This document shows positions 19,422 through 27,286 of a stretch of DNA of 64,000 bases, piece by piece. A program made the translations under genes and the position numbers. Position 1 is the first letter of the stretch; every line of letters starts with the position of its first letter. Source of the DNA: Frankia sp. AgB1.9 (GTDB lineage Bacteria > Actinomycetota > Actinomycetes > Frankiales > Frankiaceae); contig NZ_JADWYX010000038.1 in NCBI RefSeq assembly GCF_016786355.1, positions 19,829 to 83,828 on the forward strand, read 5' to 3'. The notes under the pieces were generated by a model that saw only the letters and a program-made list of their open reading frames with translations, ran no database searches and was not told the DNA's origin.

Positions 19422-20704
19422 TCTTGGCCGCTCTCCTTCGTCGAATCGTTGGTGGTGCGCGGCAGGTGCTCCTGGACGGGAATCAGCGAGGTCCCGCCGA
19501 CCGGCCGGCAGAGGTGAACGACGCCGTCCCGTCCGGTCGCGGCGCGATAGCCACGGAGGACCGCCTCGGTGAACGTGTCGGCCGAACGGGCGTCGATCAG
19601 CGCGATGACGCAGCCGGCGAAGCCGCCGCCGGTCATCCGGGCGCCGTGGCAGCCTGGAGCGGTGCGGCAGGCGGCGACGGCCGCGTCGAGCTCGGGGCCG
19701 CAGACCTCGAAGTCGTCGCGCAGGGACCGGTGACCGTCGAGCAGCACCGCCCCGGCGTGCGCGAGGTCCGATCGCAGCAGCGCGGCGACGACCTCCTGGA
19801 CCCGGGTGTTCTCGGTGACGATGTGCCGAGCCCGGCGCAGCTCCACCGGATCGAGGCGGTCCGCCGCGTCGGCGGGCAGGCGGTCCGCGAGGTCGCGCAG
19901 GCTGTCGACGCCGAGCCGGGCGGCGGCGCGCTCGCATTCGGCGCGGCGTTGGCCGTAGGCGCTGGTCACCAGGTCACGGCGGGTACCGGTGTCCACGATC
20001 GCCACGACCACCGAGTCCGGCACCGCGACCGGGAGCGTCGTGAGGTCGCGGAAGTCGATCCGCAGTGCGTGGCCGGCCGTCGAGGTGGCGCAGGCCAGCT
20101 GGTCGAGCAGCCCGGTCGCGGCGCCCACCCAGTGGTTCTCCGCCCGGTGGGCAAGCCTGGCCGCCTCGACCGGGTCCCAGTCCTGCCGCCAGGTGACCGC
20201 GCAGGCGCGGGCGACGGCGAGCTCCAGGGCGGCGGACGACGACAGCCCCGCCCCGGCCGGCAGGTCGCTGGCCAGCGTCCCGAACCACCCTCGGGACGCG
20301 TCCGCGCCTGCTTGGGACGCGCCTGCGCCCGCGGCGGACCCCATGGCCGCGACCACGCCCTCGACGTACCCGGTCCAGCCGGCCTGCGCCCGCGCCGCCC
20401 GGCCTGGCGGACCGGACGCGGACAGCACGGGTGGCGGCAGGTGAACGCGTGCCGGCGCATCGCGATCCTCGGAGAACACCTCGATGAGGGCGGCAGCCTC
20501 ATCCGTCGGCTCCGCCGGGCTGAACGCGAGGCACAGCTCCAGGCCGACGGCCACCGGCAGGCAGAGCCCGTCGTTGTAGTCGGTGTGCTCGCCGATCAGG
20601 TTCACCCGGCCCGGCGAGCGCACCAGATAGCGGGGCGCGGCGCCGAAGGTTTCGACGAACGCCGCCACGGCCCGCCGCGCGGCGTCCGGAGCCTCGGCCG
20701 TCAC
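19418..20704 (-). CDS. galK: Galactokinase
   Basis: 428 residues. The galactokinase signature GRVNLIGEHTDYNDGLCLPV starts at about residue 32; the GHMP ATP loop DLPAGAGLSSSAALELAVA and the third GHMP motif GARMTGGGFAGCVIALI are both present. It phosphorylates galactose at C1 in the Leloir pathway. It overlaps galT by 4 bp at its start and lacZ by 4 bp at its end, so translation of the three genes is probably coupled. A short Gly/Ala-rich insert (about residues 110-145) is specific to this protein or its close relatives. Confidence 0.95.
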   Translation of the reverse strand: MTAEAPDAARRAVAAFVETFGAAPRYLVRSPGRVNLIGEHTDYNDGLCLPVAVGLELCLAFSPAEPTDEAAALIEVFSEDRDAPARVHLPPPVLSASGPPGRAARAQAGWTGYVEGVVAAMGSAAGAGASQAGADASRGWFGTLASDLPAGAGLSSSAALELAVARACAVTWRQDWDPVEAARLAHRAENHWVGAATGLLDQLACATSTAGHALRIDFRDLTTLPVAVPDSVVVAIVDTGTRRDLVTSAYGQRRAECERAAARLGVDSLRDLADRLPADAADRLDPVELRRARHIVTENTRVQEVVAALLRSDLAHAGAVLLDGHRSLRDDFEVCGPELDAAVAACRTAPGCHGARMTGGGFAGCVIALIDARSADTFTEAVLRGYRAATGRDGVVHLCRPVGGTSLIPVQEHLPRTTNDSTKESGQE

Positions 20705-21858
20705 GACGACCTCGCGACGGCGCGCAGCATCGCCGCCGCCCGCTCCGGGGTGATGTCGCGCTGGGCGCCGGCGAGCATCTCGTAGCCGACGAGGAACTTC
20801 CGGACGGAGGCCGACCGGAGCAGCGGCGGATAGAAGTGCGCGTGCAGCTGCCAGTGGTCCCGCGCGCCCGACCGGGTTTGGGTCGAGTCCGCGCCTGTGG
20901 GCCCAGGCGCGCCGTGCCAGCCCATCGAGTACGGGAACGGCACCCCGAACAGACCGTCGTAGGCCGCCAGCAAGGCCCGGATGATCGCGACTAGGCTGCC
21001 TCGCAGTTCGTGGTCCAGCTCCGGGAGGCTCGCGACGGGGCGGACGGGGACGAGCATGGTCTCGAACGGCCAGACGGCCCAGTACGGCACGACCGCGAGC
21101 CAGTCACTGTTCGCGGCCACGACCCGTTCGTCTTTGGCGCGTTCGACCTCGGCGTAGTCGACCAGCAGGCGTCGGCCGTGTCGGCGCAGGTAGTCGAGCT
21201 GGCGGGCGTCCTCGGCGGCGGGCTCGTCGGGCAGCGAGGCGCTGGCCCAGACCTGGCCGTGCGGATGCGGGCTGGAGGCCCCCATCGCGGCACCCCGGTT
21301 CTCGAAGATCTGGACCCACCGCCACTGCCGGCCGAGTTCGGTGGCCTGGTCGATCCACGTGTCGACGACCGCGCCCAGCTCGCCGTCGGACATCGCGGCG
21401 AGGTGCCGGTCATGGCGCGGGCCGAAGCACAGCACCCGGCAGACACCAGCCTCCGGCTCGGACCGCAGCAGCTCGCCGACATCGAGGCCGCCGGCTGTGG
21501 GCGTGGACGCCGCGCGCCGGTCCTGCTCAGTGGGAGGACGGTCGGCGTCGGGCCGCAGGGCCGGGAAGTCGTTGGCGAACACGTGCGGGCCGACGTAGGC
21601 GGGATTCCGGATCTCGGATCCGGCACGGTCGCCCGGATTGCCGAGGTTGCGGAGGTTGCCGGGGCACAGCGGGCACGTCGCGTCGTGGCTCGCGACCTCT
21701 GGCGGGCTGACAGCCTGACTGTCACCGGACCACGGCCGTCGATCCCGGCCGGCGGACACCAGAATCCACCTGCCCCGCAGCGGGTCGAACCGCCGGTGCG
21801 ACGGCGGGGGAGTGTCAGACGGCTCTCCACCCGGCGGGTAAGGGGCCGGCGGGTGCAC
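20701..21858 (-). CDS. galT: Galactose-1-phosphate uridylyltransferase
   Basis: 385 residues. Conserved GalT features include DATCPLCPGN (zinc-site cysteines), HVFANDFPALRPD, the active-site His-Pro-His in SSPHPHGQVWA at about residue 195, and YSMGWHGAP near the C-terminus. It transfers UMP from UDP-glucose to galactose-1-phosphate. No galE is visible in the window. It is the first gene of the galT-galK-lacZ operon, with CTAG box F 103 bp upstream of its start. Confidence 0.93.
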   Translation of the reverse strand: MHPPAPYPPGGEPSDTPPPSHRRFDPLRGRWILVSAGRDRRPWSGDSQAVSPPEVASHDATCPLCPGNLRNLGNPGDRAGSEIRNPAYVGPHVFANDFPALRPDADRPPTEQDRRAASTPTAGGLDVGELLRSEPEAGVCRVLCFGPRHDRHLAAMSDGELGAVVDTWIDQATELGRQWRWVQIFENRGAAMGASSPHPHGQVWASASLPDEPAAEDARQLDYLRRHGRRLLVDYAEVERAKDERVVAANSDWLAVVPYWAVWPFETMLVPVRPVASLPELDHELRGSLVAIIRALLAAYDGLFGVPFPYSMGWHGAPGPTGADSTQTRSGARDHWQLHAHFYPPLLRSASVRKFLVGYEMLAGAQRDITPERAAAMLRAVARSS

Positions 21859-21960
21859 TAGGCCAGTTCCTGGGCTGACGTGCGCACCTCGCGCTGCGAC
21901 ACGTGTTCTGAGGCGTCGTTCGGCGGCATCGTCCGGCCTTCCGGTTCACGTGATGAGTGG

Positions 21961-21976
21961 GCTAGTGCGCGCTAGT
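21961..21976. promoter_or_regulatory. CTAG palindrome box F (gal operon)
   Basis: GCTAGTGCGCGCTAGT matches the consensus at 14 of 16 positions and is the only box before galT. Confidence 0.6.
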
Positions 21977-22088
21977 CACCGCGTACATGTACCAGATGGG
22001 GCCTGGTGTGGGCTACTCGCGAACACTGCCGGGCGCCGACGACGGCGAGCGCCACCTCCGACGAGGTTCCCCCGACCCTGGCCTCCGG

Positions 22089-22163
22089 TGATCGCCGTTT
22101 CGGCCCTCTGATGGTCGTGTTCGGCGCTGTTTCGCAGCCACCAGAGGGCGAAAACAGCGATCA
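22089..22163. repeat. 75-bp palindromic intergenic repeat, copy 1
   Basis: Inverted-repeat element with arms of about 30 nt (left end TGATCGCCGTTTCGGCCCT, right end AGGGCGAAAACAGCGATCA). It is the least conserved of four copies in the window. It lies in the 635-bp gap between galT and the flavin monooxygenase gene, followed by a small array of imperfect 20-bp GC repeats at about 22190-22246. Confidence 0.75.
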
Positions 22164-22340
22164 AGGCGTCGGGCGGACCTTGCCGGCCGCCGCACCGGCT
22201 GCGAGGCCGCGGCACCGGCCGCGCGGTTGCCGCACCGGCCGCGCGGCGGTCGACCGCGGGCCCTCGCCTACCGGGACCCGATCGGGACGGGTCGCGCTGT
22301 TCCGGCCGTGACGGCTCTTTCGTCGCGACGGTTGCCCCGT

Positions 22341-22384
22341 GGACCGCCGGTCCGTATCGTAGCGGTAAGCGGACCGCCGGTCCG
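22341..22384. promoter_or_regulatory. Twin palindromic operators before the monooxygenase operon
   Basis: Two identical 14-mers, GGACCGCCGGTCCG at 22341-22354 and 22371-22384, each a GGACC-n3-GGTCC palindrome, are 30 bp apart. A -10-like TATCGT lies between them. Spacing and symmetry are typical of TetR-type operators; no such gene is adjacent. Confidence 0.5.
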
Positions 22385-22493
22385 GAGGCGAGACGCCCTC
22401 GGACCCCGACTGTCAACCGGCGCCGAGGCCGGGGCCGCGGGCCGCCGCGGTGCACCGTGCCGCCGCCCGCCGCCGTGTGGAAGGGATCTCGCT

Positions 22494-23492
22494 ATGGGCT
22501 TCGAAAAGCCTGGCATCGCACTGTCCTGCGGTTTACCGCCGGGGCCGGACTTCGCGGACCTCGCGGTGCTGGCCGAACAGCTCGGCTATGCCCGGGTCTG
22601 GATCTACGACTCGGCGCCGCTGTGGGAGGACCCCTTCGTCCACCTGGCTCTGGCCGCGCAGCGCACGACCCAGATCGGGCTGGGGACCGCCGTCCTGATT
22701 CCCCAGCAGCGCTCGGTCATGGCGATGGCCAGCGCGGTCGCGACCCTCGCCCGGATCTCCGAGGGCAGGTTCCTCGCCTGCTTCGGCACCGGCTTCACCG
22801 CCCGCCTCACCGTCGGCCAGCGCCCGATGACCCTCGACGCGCTCGGCGCCTACGTGACCGCGCTGCGCGCACTGCTGGCCGGCGAGACGGCCGTCGTGGA
22901 CGGGAAACCGGTCCGGATGCTGCACGCCGACGGCCTCGCGGCACAGCGCCCGATCGAGGTTCCGCTGTGGCTGAGCGTCTTCGGCCCCCGCGGCACGGCC
23001 CTGGCCACCGAGCTGGCCGACGGCGTGATCGGCCCACCCCACGCCACGCTGCCGACCGCGACCATCCTTTCCGGCACCGCGCTGGACCCGGGAGAGAGCC
23101 CCGGATCGGACCGCGTCCGCGAAGCCGTCGGGCCCTGGCGGATCGTCGACTGGCACAACGCCTACGCCCGCGGCGGCGCGGCAGCGGTCGACGCCATGCC
23201 CGGCGGCCAGGCCTGGCGCGAGGCACTCGAAGCGCTCGCTCCCGAGGAGGAACGCCACCTCCTCACGTTCGAAGGCCACGTAACCCACCTGACCGAACGT
23301 GACCGCGGCCTGCTCGACCACATCGACACCAGGATGATGATCGGCGACCCCGCGCGCATCGCGAAGAGCCTGACGCGCCTCGGGACGGCCGGCTTCTCCG
23401 AGGTCATCTACACCCCGTCCGGGCCGGACATCGTTCGGGAACTGACCGCGTTCATGGTCGCCCAGCCAGCACCGCTGCCGGCGACGGTCTGA
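22494..23492 (+). CDS. LLM-class flavin-dependent oxidoreductase (luciferase-like monooxygenase)
   Basis: 332 residues from the ATG at 22494, which has GGAAGGGA upstream; the open frame reaches back to 22227 but lacks a ribosome site there. The TIM-barrel bacterial-luciferase pattern is clear: DLAVLAEQLGYARVWIYDSA, TTQIGLGTAVLIPQQRSVMA, then FLACFGTGFTARLTVG. Members use F420 or FMNH2; the early E-xx-GY and GTGF strands suit an F420/FMN barrel. It is the first gene of an operon with two Rieske oxygenases, pointing to multi-step oxidation of one organic substrate. Confidence 0.85.
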   Translation: MGFEKPGIALSCGLPPGPDFADLAVLAEQLGYARVWIYDSAPLWEDPFVHLALAAQRTTQIGLGTAVLIPQQRSVMAMASAVATLARISEGRFLACFGTGFTARLTVGQRPMTLDALGAYVTALRALLAGETAVVDGKPVRMLHADGLAAQRPIEVPLWLSVFGPRGTALATELADGVIGPPHATLPTATILSGTALDPGESPGSDRVREAVGPWRIVDWHNAYARGGAAAVDAMPGGQAWREALEALAPEEERHLLTFEGHVTHLTERDRGLLDHIDTRMMIGDPARIAKSLTRLGTAGFSEVIYTPSGPDIVRELTAFMVAQPAPLPATV

Positions 23493-23551
23493 CCTTCGAC
23501 CCGCCGCGCGGCCGTCAAGGCTGTCGCCGACCTCGTAGAGGAGAGAAGCCC

Positions 23552-24817
23552 GTGCCCCATTTCGCCAAGCCCTCGGCGGGGAGCTGGACCCAGCATTACC
23601 CCGAGCTGGGAACGGCACCCGTGGACTACACCGACTCCGTCGACCCGGCCTTCTACGAGAAGGAGCGAGTCGCCATCTTCCGCCGCTCCTGGCTGAACGT
23701 CGGCCGGGTCGAGCAGGTCCCGCGCACGGGCAGCTACTTCACCAAGGAGCTGGCCGTCCTCGACACCTCGCTGATCGTGGTGAAGGGAGCGGACGGCACG
23801 ATCCGCGCCTTCCACAACGTCTGCCGGCACCGGGGCAACAAGCTGGTCTGGAACGACTTCCCCGGTGAGGAGTCGTCCGGTGTGTGCCGGCAGTTCATCT
23901 GCAAGTACCACGCCTGGCGCTACGACCTGACCGGGAAGCTGACCTTCATCCAGCAGGAGGGCGAGTTCTTCGACGTCGACAAGGAGCAGTACGGCCTCAA
24001 GGAGGTCCCCTGCGACGTCTGGGAAGGCTTCATCTTCATCAATCTGGAGCCCCAGGAAAGCCTGACCGAGTACCTCGGTGACCTGGCGAAGGGCATCGAG
24101 GGGTACCCGTTCCACGAGATGACCTCGGTCTACACCTACAAGGCCGAGGTGGGCAGCAACTGGAAGCTGTTCATCGACGCGTTCGCGGAGTTCTACCACG
24201 CCCCGGTGCTGCACCATAAGCAGGCGGTGAAGAACGAGGCCGAGAAGCTCGTCGGCTACGGGTTCGAGGCGCTGCACTACGAGCTGCGCAGCCCGCACTC
24301 GATGGTGTCCTCCTGGGGCGGCATGGCCCCGCCCAAGGACCCGTCCATGGTCAAGCCGATCGAGCGGGCACTGCGCAGCGGCCTGTTCGGCCCATGGGAC
24401 CGGCCCCCGATCGACGGCCTGGACCCGCTGCCGCCCTCGATCAACCCGTCCCGGTCGCCGTCGTGGGGCACCGACTCGTTCGAGTTCTTCCCGAACTTCA
24501 CGCTGCTGTTCTGGGCGCCCGGCTGGTACCTGACCTACAACTACTGGCCGACCGCGGTCGACCGCCACCAGTTCGAGGCGAACCTCTACTTCGTGCCCGC
24601 GAAGAGCGCCCGGGAGCGGCTGGCCCAGGAGCTGGCGACCGTCACGTTCAAGGAGTACGCGCTCCAGGACGGCAACACCCTGGAAGCGACGCAGTCGATG
24701 CTCGCGTCCCGCGTCGTCTCCGAGTTCCCGCTTTGCGACCAGGAAATCCTGCTCCGGCACCTGCACAAGGTCGTCGGTGACCGCGTCAAGGAGTACACCG
24801 ATGCCGCTTCCCGCTGA
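23552..24817 (+). CDS. Rieske non-heme iron oxygenase, alpha subunit 1
   Basis: 421 residues, GGAGAGA before the GTG/ATG-type start. The Rieske [2Fe-2S] ligands are C91, H93, C117 and H120 (CRHRGN and CKYHAW). The mononuclear iron site is NWKLFIDAFAEFYHAPVLHH with H216 and H221; the bridging acid three residues before H216 is Glu (E213), as in carnitine-monooxygenase-type enzymes, not the Asp of naphthalene dioxygenase. No ferredoxin, reductase or NTF2-like beta subunit is nearby. Instead a 107-residue partner ORF overlaps its 3' end by 17 bp. About 60% of the protein is visibly similar to the second copy at 25151. Substrate unknown. Confidence 0.9.
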   Translation: MPHFAKPSAGSWTQHYPELGTAPVDYTDSVDPAFYEKERVAIFRRSWLNVGRVEQVPRTGSYFTKELAVLDTSLIVVKGADGTIRAFHNVCRHRGNKLVWNDFPGEESSGVCRQFICKYHAWRYDLTGKLTFIQQEGEFFDVDKEQYGLKEVPCDVWEGFIFINLEPQESLTEYLGDLAKGIEGYPFHEMTSVYTYKAEVGSNWKLFIDAFAEFYHAPVLHHKQAVKNEAEKLVGYGFEALHYELRSPHSMVSSWGGMAPPKDPSMVKPIERALRSGLFGPWDRPPIDGLDPLPPSINPSRSPSWGTDSFEFFPNFTLLFWAPGWYLTYNYWPTAVDRHQFEANLYFVPAKSARERLAQELATVTFKEYALQDGNTLEATQSMLASRVVSEFPLCDQEILLRHLHKVVGDRVKEYTDAASR

Positions 24818-25124
24818 GTTCTCCGACCTGGAGCCGTACCTGGACTGGGCGCTGCCCACCGAGTCCGAGCGCTACGCCCGCCGGCTGGCCACCTCCCTGG
24901 AGGACATGCAGACCTTCTACGACGCGGCGTTCGCCCGTCTGGAGGAGGCGATCGTCTACTGCGACAAGCACCCGTACGACGACCTGCCCGAGGACGTCCG
25001 CACGCTGCTGCAGCTCATGCAGTCGCTGGTCATGGTCTCGTTCCCGGTCGAGGTCTGGAAGCAGGCCCGGGTGCCCGACAGCGGCGCCGCGTACCTGACC
25101 GTCACCGCCGAGCCGGTGGTCTGA
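24801..25124 (+). CDS. Rieske-partner small protein 1, unknown family
   Basis: 107 residues starting inside the Rieske gene, with AAGGAG 8 nt before the ATG. It looks all-helical and soluble. Motifs shared with the copy at 26415: F-x-DLEP, E-x-ERYARR, FY-x-AAF, YCDK, a DLP-x-D turn, LLQL-xx-SL and VE-x-W. It is too short and of the wrong fold for a Rieske beta subunit and has no iron-sulfur or flavin motif. Its strict pairing with a Rieske gene suggests a stabilising subunit, a regulator or an electron-transfer adaptor. I do not recognise the family. Confidence 0.85.
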   Translation: MPLPAEFSDLEPYLDWALPTESERYARRLATSLEDMQTFYDAAFARLEEAIVYCDKHPYDDLPEDVRTLLQLMQSLVMVSFPVEVWKQARVPDSGAAYLTVTAEPVV

Positions 25125-25150
25125 CCAGCCGAGATCGGAGGAGGTCCGCG

Positions 25151-26410
25151 ATGGCTCTGTATCCCAAGCCCGCCGAGGGAAGCTGGACCGAGCACTTTCC
25201 CGGAGTCGGGACGGGCGTGCTCTCCTACGAGGACTGCATCTCGCCCGAGTTCTACCAGGCCGAGAGTGAGGCGATCTTCAAGCGGGCCTGGCTGAACGTC
25301 GGGCGCGTCGAGGACGTGCCCCGCCCGGGCAGCTACTTCACGAAGGAGATCGAGGTCGCGGCGACCTCGCTCCTCGTGGTTCGGGACCTGACCGGCGAGG
25401 TAAGGGCGTTCCACAACGTCTGCCGCCACCGCGGCAACAAGCTGATGTGGAACGACTACCCCCGCGAGGAGACCGCCGGCTCCTGCCGGGCGTTCACCTG
25501 CAAGTACCACGGCTGGCGTTACGACCTGACCGGGAAGCTCACCTTCGTCCAGCAGGAGGGTGAGTTCTTCGACCTCGACAAGGCCGACTACGGACTGATC
25601 CCGGTGGCCTGCGAGGTCTGGGCGGGTTTCATCTTCATCAACCTGGCCAAGTATCCCGAGCCGCTCCAGGATTTCCTGGGTTCGATGGTCACCGAGCTGA
25701 CCGGGTATCCGTTCGACGCGCTGACCGAGCGGTACGACTTCACCGCCGACATCCGGTGCAACTGGAAGATCTTCCTGGACGCGTTCCAGGAGTACTACCA
25801 CGTACCGGTCCTGCACTCCCAGGAGGCGACCCCCACGGCGCGGCCGAAGATGCCCGGGTTCGAGGCGCCGTACTACAACCTCGACGGGCCGCACCGGATG
25901 GTCGCCACCTCGGGGGCGCCGCGCCGGCGCTGGCCCGCCGACTACCAGTACCCGATCGAGATCGCGACCCGCAGCGGGCTGTTCGGCCCGTGGAACGAGC
26001 CCGACCTCGGTGACGACCTGCCCGGCGTGAACCCCGGCGGGATCAAGGCCTGGCAGATGAGCAACTTCCAGATCTTCCCGAACATGGAGATCCTGATCTG
26101 GCAGACCGGCTGGTACATGCTCTACCGCTACTGGCCGACGTCACACGAAAGCCACCGCTTCGAGGGCTCCCTGTTCTTCCCGCCCGCGAAGAATGCCAGC
26201 GACCGCGCCGCCCAGGAATGCGCCGTCGTCATGTTCAAGGAGTTCGCGCTCCAGGACGCCGGAATGCTCGTCGGCACCCAGCAGGGCCTCGCCTCGCGGG
26301 CCGTCCGCGACGACTTCCCGCTCAACGACCAGGAACTGCTGGTCCGCCACTTCCACAACTCGGTCGCCAGCTGGGTCGACGGCTACCAGCGTGAGAAGGC
26401 GGGAGTGTGA
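25151..26410 (+). CDS. Rieske non-heme iron oxygenase, alpha subunit 2
   Basis: 419 residues with GGAGGAG before the ATG. It is a close paralogue of the protein at 23552: same opening (KPAEGSWTEHFPGVGTGVLS), Rieske ligands in CRHRGN and CKYHGW, and iron site NWKIFLDAFQEYYHVPVLHS, again with Glu three residues before the first His. Differences cluster in the C-terminal substrate pocket, for example DGPHRMVATSGAPRRRWPAD instead of the SWGGMAPPKD segment of copy 1. This suggests two steps on related substrates or two enantiomers, or a heteromeric enzyme. It is followed after 4 bp by its own small partner. Confidence 0.9.
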   Translation: MALYPKPAEGSWTEHFPGVGTGVLSYEDCISPEFYQAESEAIFKRAWLNVGRVEDVPRPGSYFTKEIEVAATSLLVVRDLTGEVRAFHNVCRHRGNKLMWNDYPREETAGSCRAFTCKYHGWRYDLTGKLTFVQQEGEFFDLDKADYGLIPVACEVWAGFIFINLAKYPEPLQDFLGSMVTELTGYPFDALTERYDFTADIRCNWKIFLDAFQEYYHVPVLHSQEATPTARPKMPGFEAPYYNLDGPHRMVATSGAPRRRWPADYQYPIEIATRSGLFGPWNEPDLGDDLPGVNPGGIKAWQMSNFQIFPNMEILIWQTGWYMLYRYWPTSHESHRFEGSLFFPPAKNASDRAAQECAVVMFKEFALQDAGMLVGTQQGLASRAVRDDFPLNDQELLVRHFHNSVASWVDGYQREKAGV

Positions 26411-26414
26411 CGCG

Positions 26415-26750
26415 ATGACCGAGGCCGTTCTTCCCGCCGACTTCGCCGACCTGGAACCGTTCGCCGCGACCTGGTGCCTGGCGACCGAGCCGGAACGCTA
26501 CGCGCGCCGTATGGCCAGCACCATGGCCGAGCTTGAGGCCTTCTACAACGCCGCGTTCCCGCGCGTCGCGGACGCGCTCGGGTACTGCGACAAGTTCCCG
26601 CTCGACGATCTGCCCGACGACGCCCGGCATCTGCTGCAGCTCGTGCACTCGCTCATCATGGCCGCGATGTGCGTCGAGATCTGGCACCAGCCGAACGTCA
26701 TCGACGGCGCCGACGCCGTACTCGACCGCGTCGCCGAACCACTGCCCTAA
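26415..26750 (+). CDS. Rieske-partner small protein 2, unknown family
   Basis: 111 residues, ATG 5 nt after the Rieske stop. It is paralogous to the protein at 24801: DFADLEPFAATWCLATEPER, YARRMAS, FYNAAFPRV, YCDKFPLDDLPDDARHLLQL, then MCVEIWHQPNV. Conservation of the YCDK-x-P-xDDLP segment between copies that otherwise differ marks a likely functional surface. Duplication of the whole Rieske-plus-small-protein module, rather than only the oxygenase, argues that each oxygenase needs its own partner. Confidence 0.85.
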   Translation: MTEAVLPADFADLEPFAATWCLATEPERYARRMASTMAELEAFYNAAFPRVADALGYCDKFPLDDLPDDARHLLQLVHSLIMAAMCVEIWHQPNVIDGADAVLDRVAEPLP

Positions 26751-26803
26751 CCACCTGCTCTAACCGCACAACATTCAGATATCAGGACACCGGAGGAACA
26801 CGG

Positions 26804-27115
26804 ATGGCCAAGGGCTACGTCCTGCTCACGGAAGCCATCAAGGACCCGGCCGGCATGGAGGCCTACGGCCGGGCGTCGGCGCCGTCGATGATCGAAAGCG
26901 GTGCCAGGGTGCTCGCCGTCGACACGGAGCCCCAGCTGCTCGAAGGCACCTGGCACGGAAACCGGACCGTGCTCGTCGAGTTCGCGTCGGTCGAAGCCGC
27001 CCAGGCCTGGTACGACTCGGCCGGCTACGAGAAGGCGAAGCCCCTGCGGTGGGCCGCCGCCGACTGCAACGCCGTCATCCTCACCGGCTTCGAGATGCCG
27101 GCCCGACGCGGCTGA
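26804..27115 (+). CDS. DUF1330-family protein
   Basis: 103 residues, GGAGGA 6 nt before the ATG. The ferredoxin-like dimeric alpha/beta-barrel pattern is clear: KGYVLLTEAIKDPAGMEAYG, HGNRTVLVEFASVEAAQAWY, then YEKAKPLRWAAADCNAVILT. DUF1330 proteins are small monooxygenase-like or binding proteins of unknown activity. It is the last gene of the Rieske operon, 53 bp after the second small partner, and could act on or bind the oxidised product. Confidence 0.85.
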   Translation: MAKGYVLLTEAIKDPAGMEAYGRASAPSMIESGARVLAVDTEPQLLEGTWHGNRTVLVEFASVEAAQAWYDSAGYEKAKPLRWAAADCNAVILTGFEMPARRG

Positions 27116-27150
27116 CCCAGGCGGACCGAGAACGTTCCGACCCCCGAACG

Positions 27151-27225
27151 TGATCGCCGTTTTCGCCCTCGAATGGTTGTGAAAAGAACCGATTCACGAC
27201 CACCTGAGGGCGAAAACGGCGCTCA
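27151..27225. repeat. 75-bp palindromic intergenic repeat, copy 2
   Basis: Same element as at 22089, with left end TGATCGCCGTTTTCGCCCT and right end AGGGCGAAAACGGCGCTCA and an inner GGTTGTG/CACGACC stem. It sits between the convergent DUF1330 and GH78 genes, where it may also act as a terminator. Confidence 0.8.
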
Positions 27226-27286
27226 CTTCGCTGTAGGCGACCCGGACGCGCTGGCCGGAGCGCCCTGGGCGCCGATCGATGCGCCT

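Noticed and set aside
19422..19937. N-terminal extension of the beta-galactosidase frame into galK
   Set aside because: The extra 172 codons are Arg/Pro-rich, overlap galK in another frame, and the ATG at 19421 overlaps the galK stop in the usual coupled manner.
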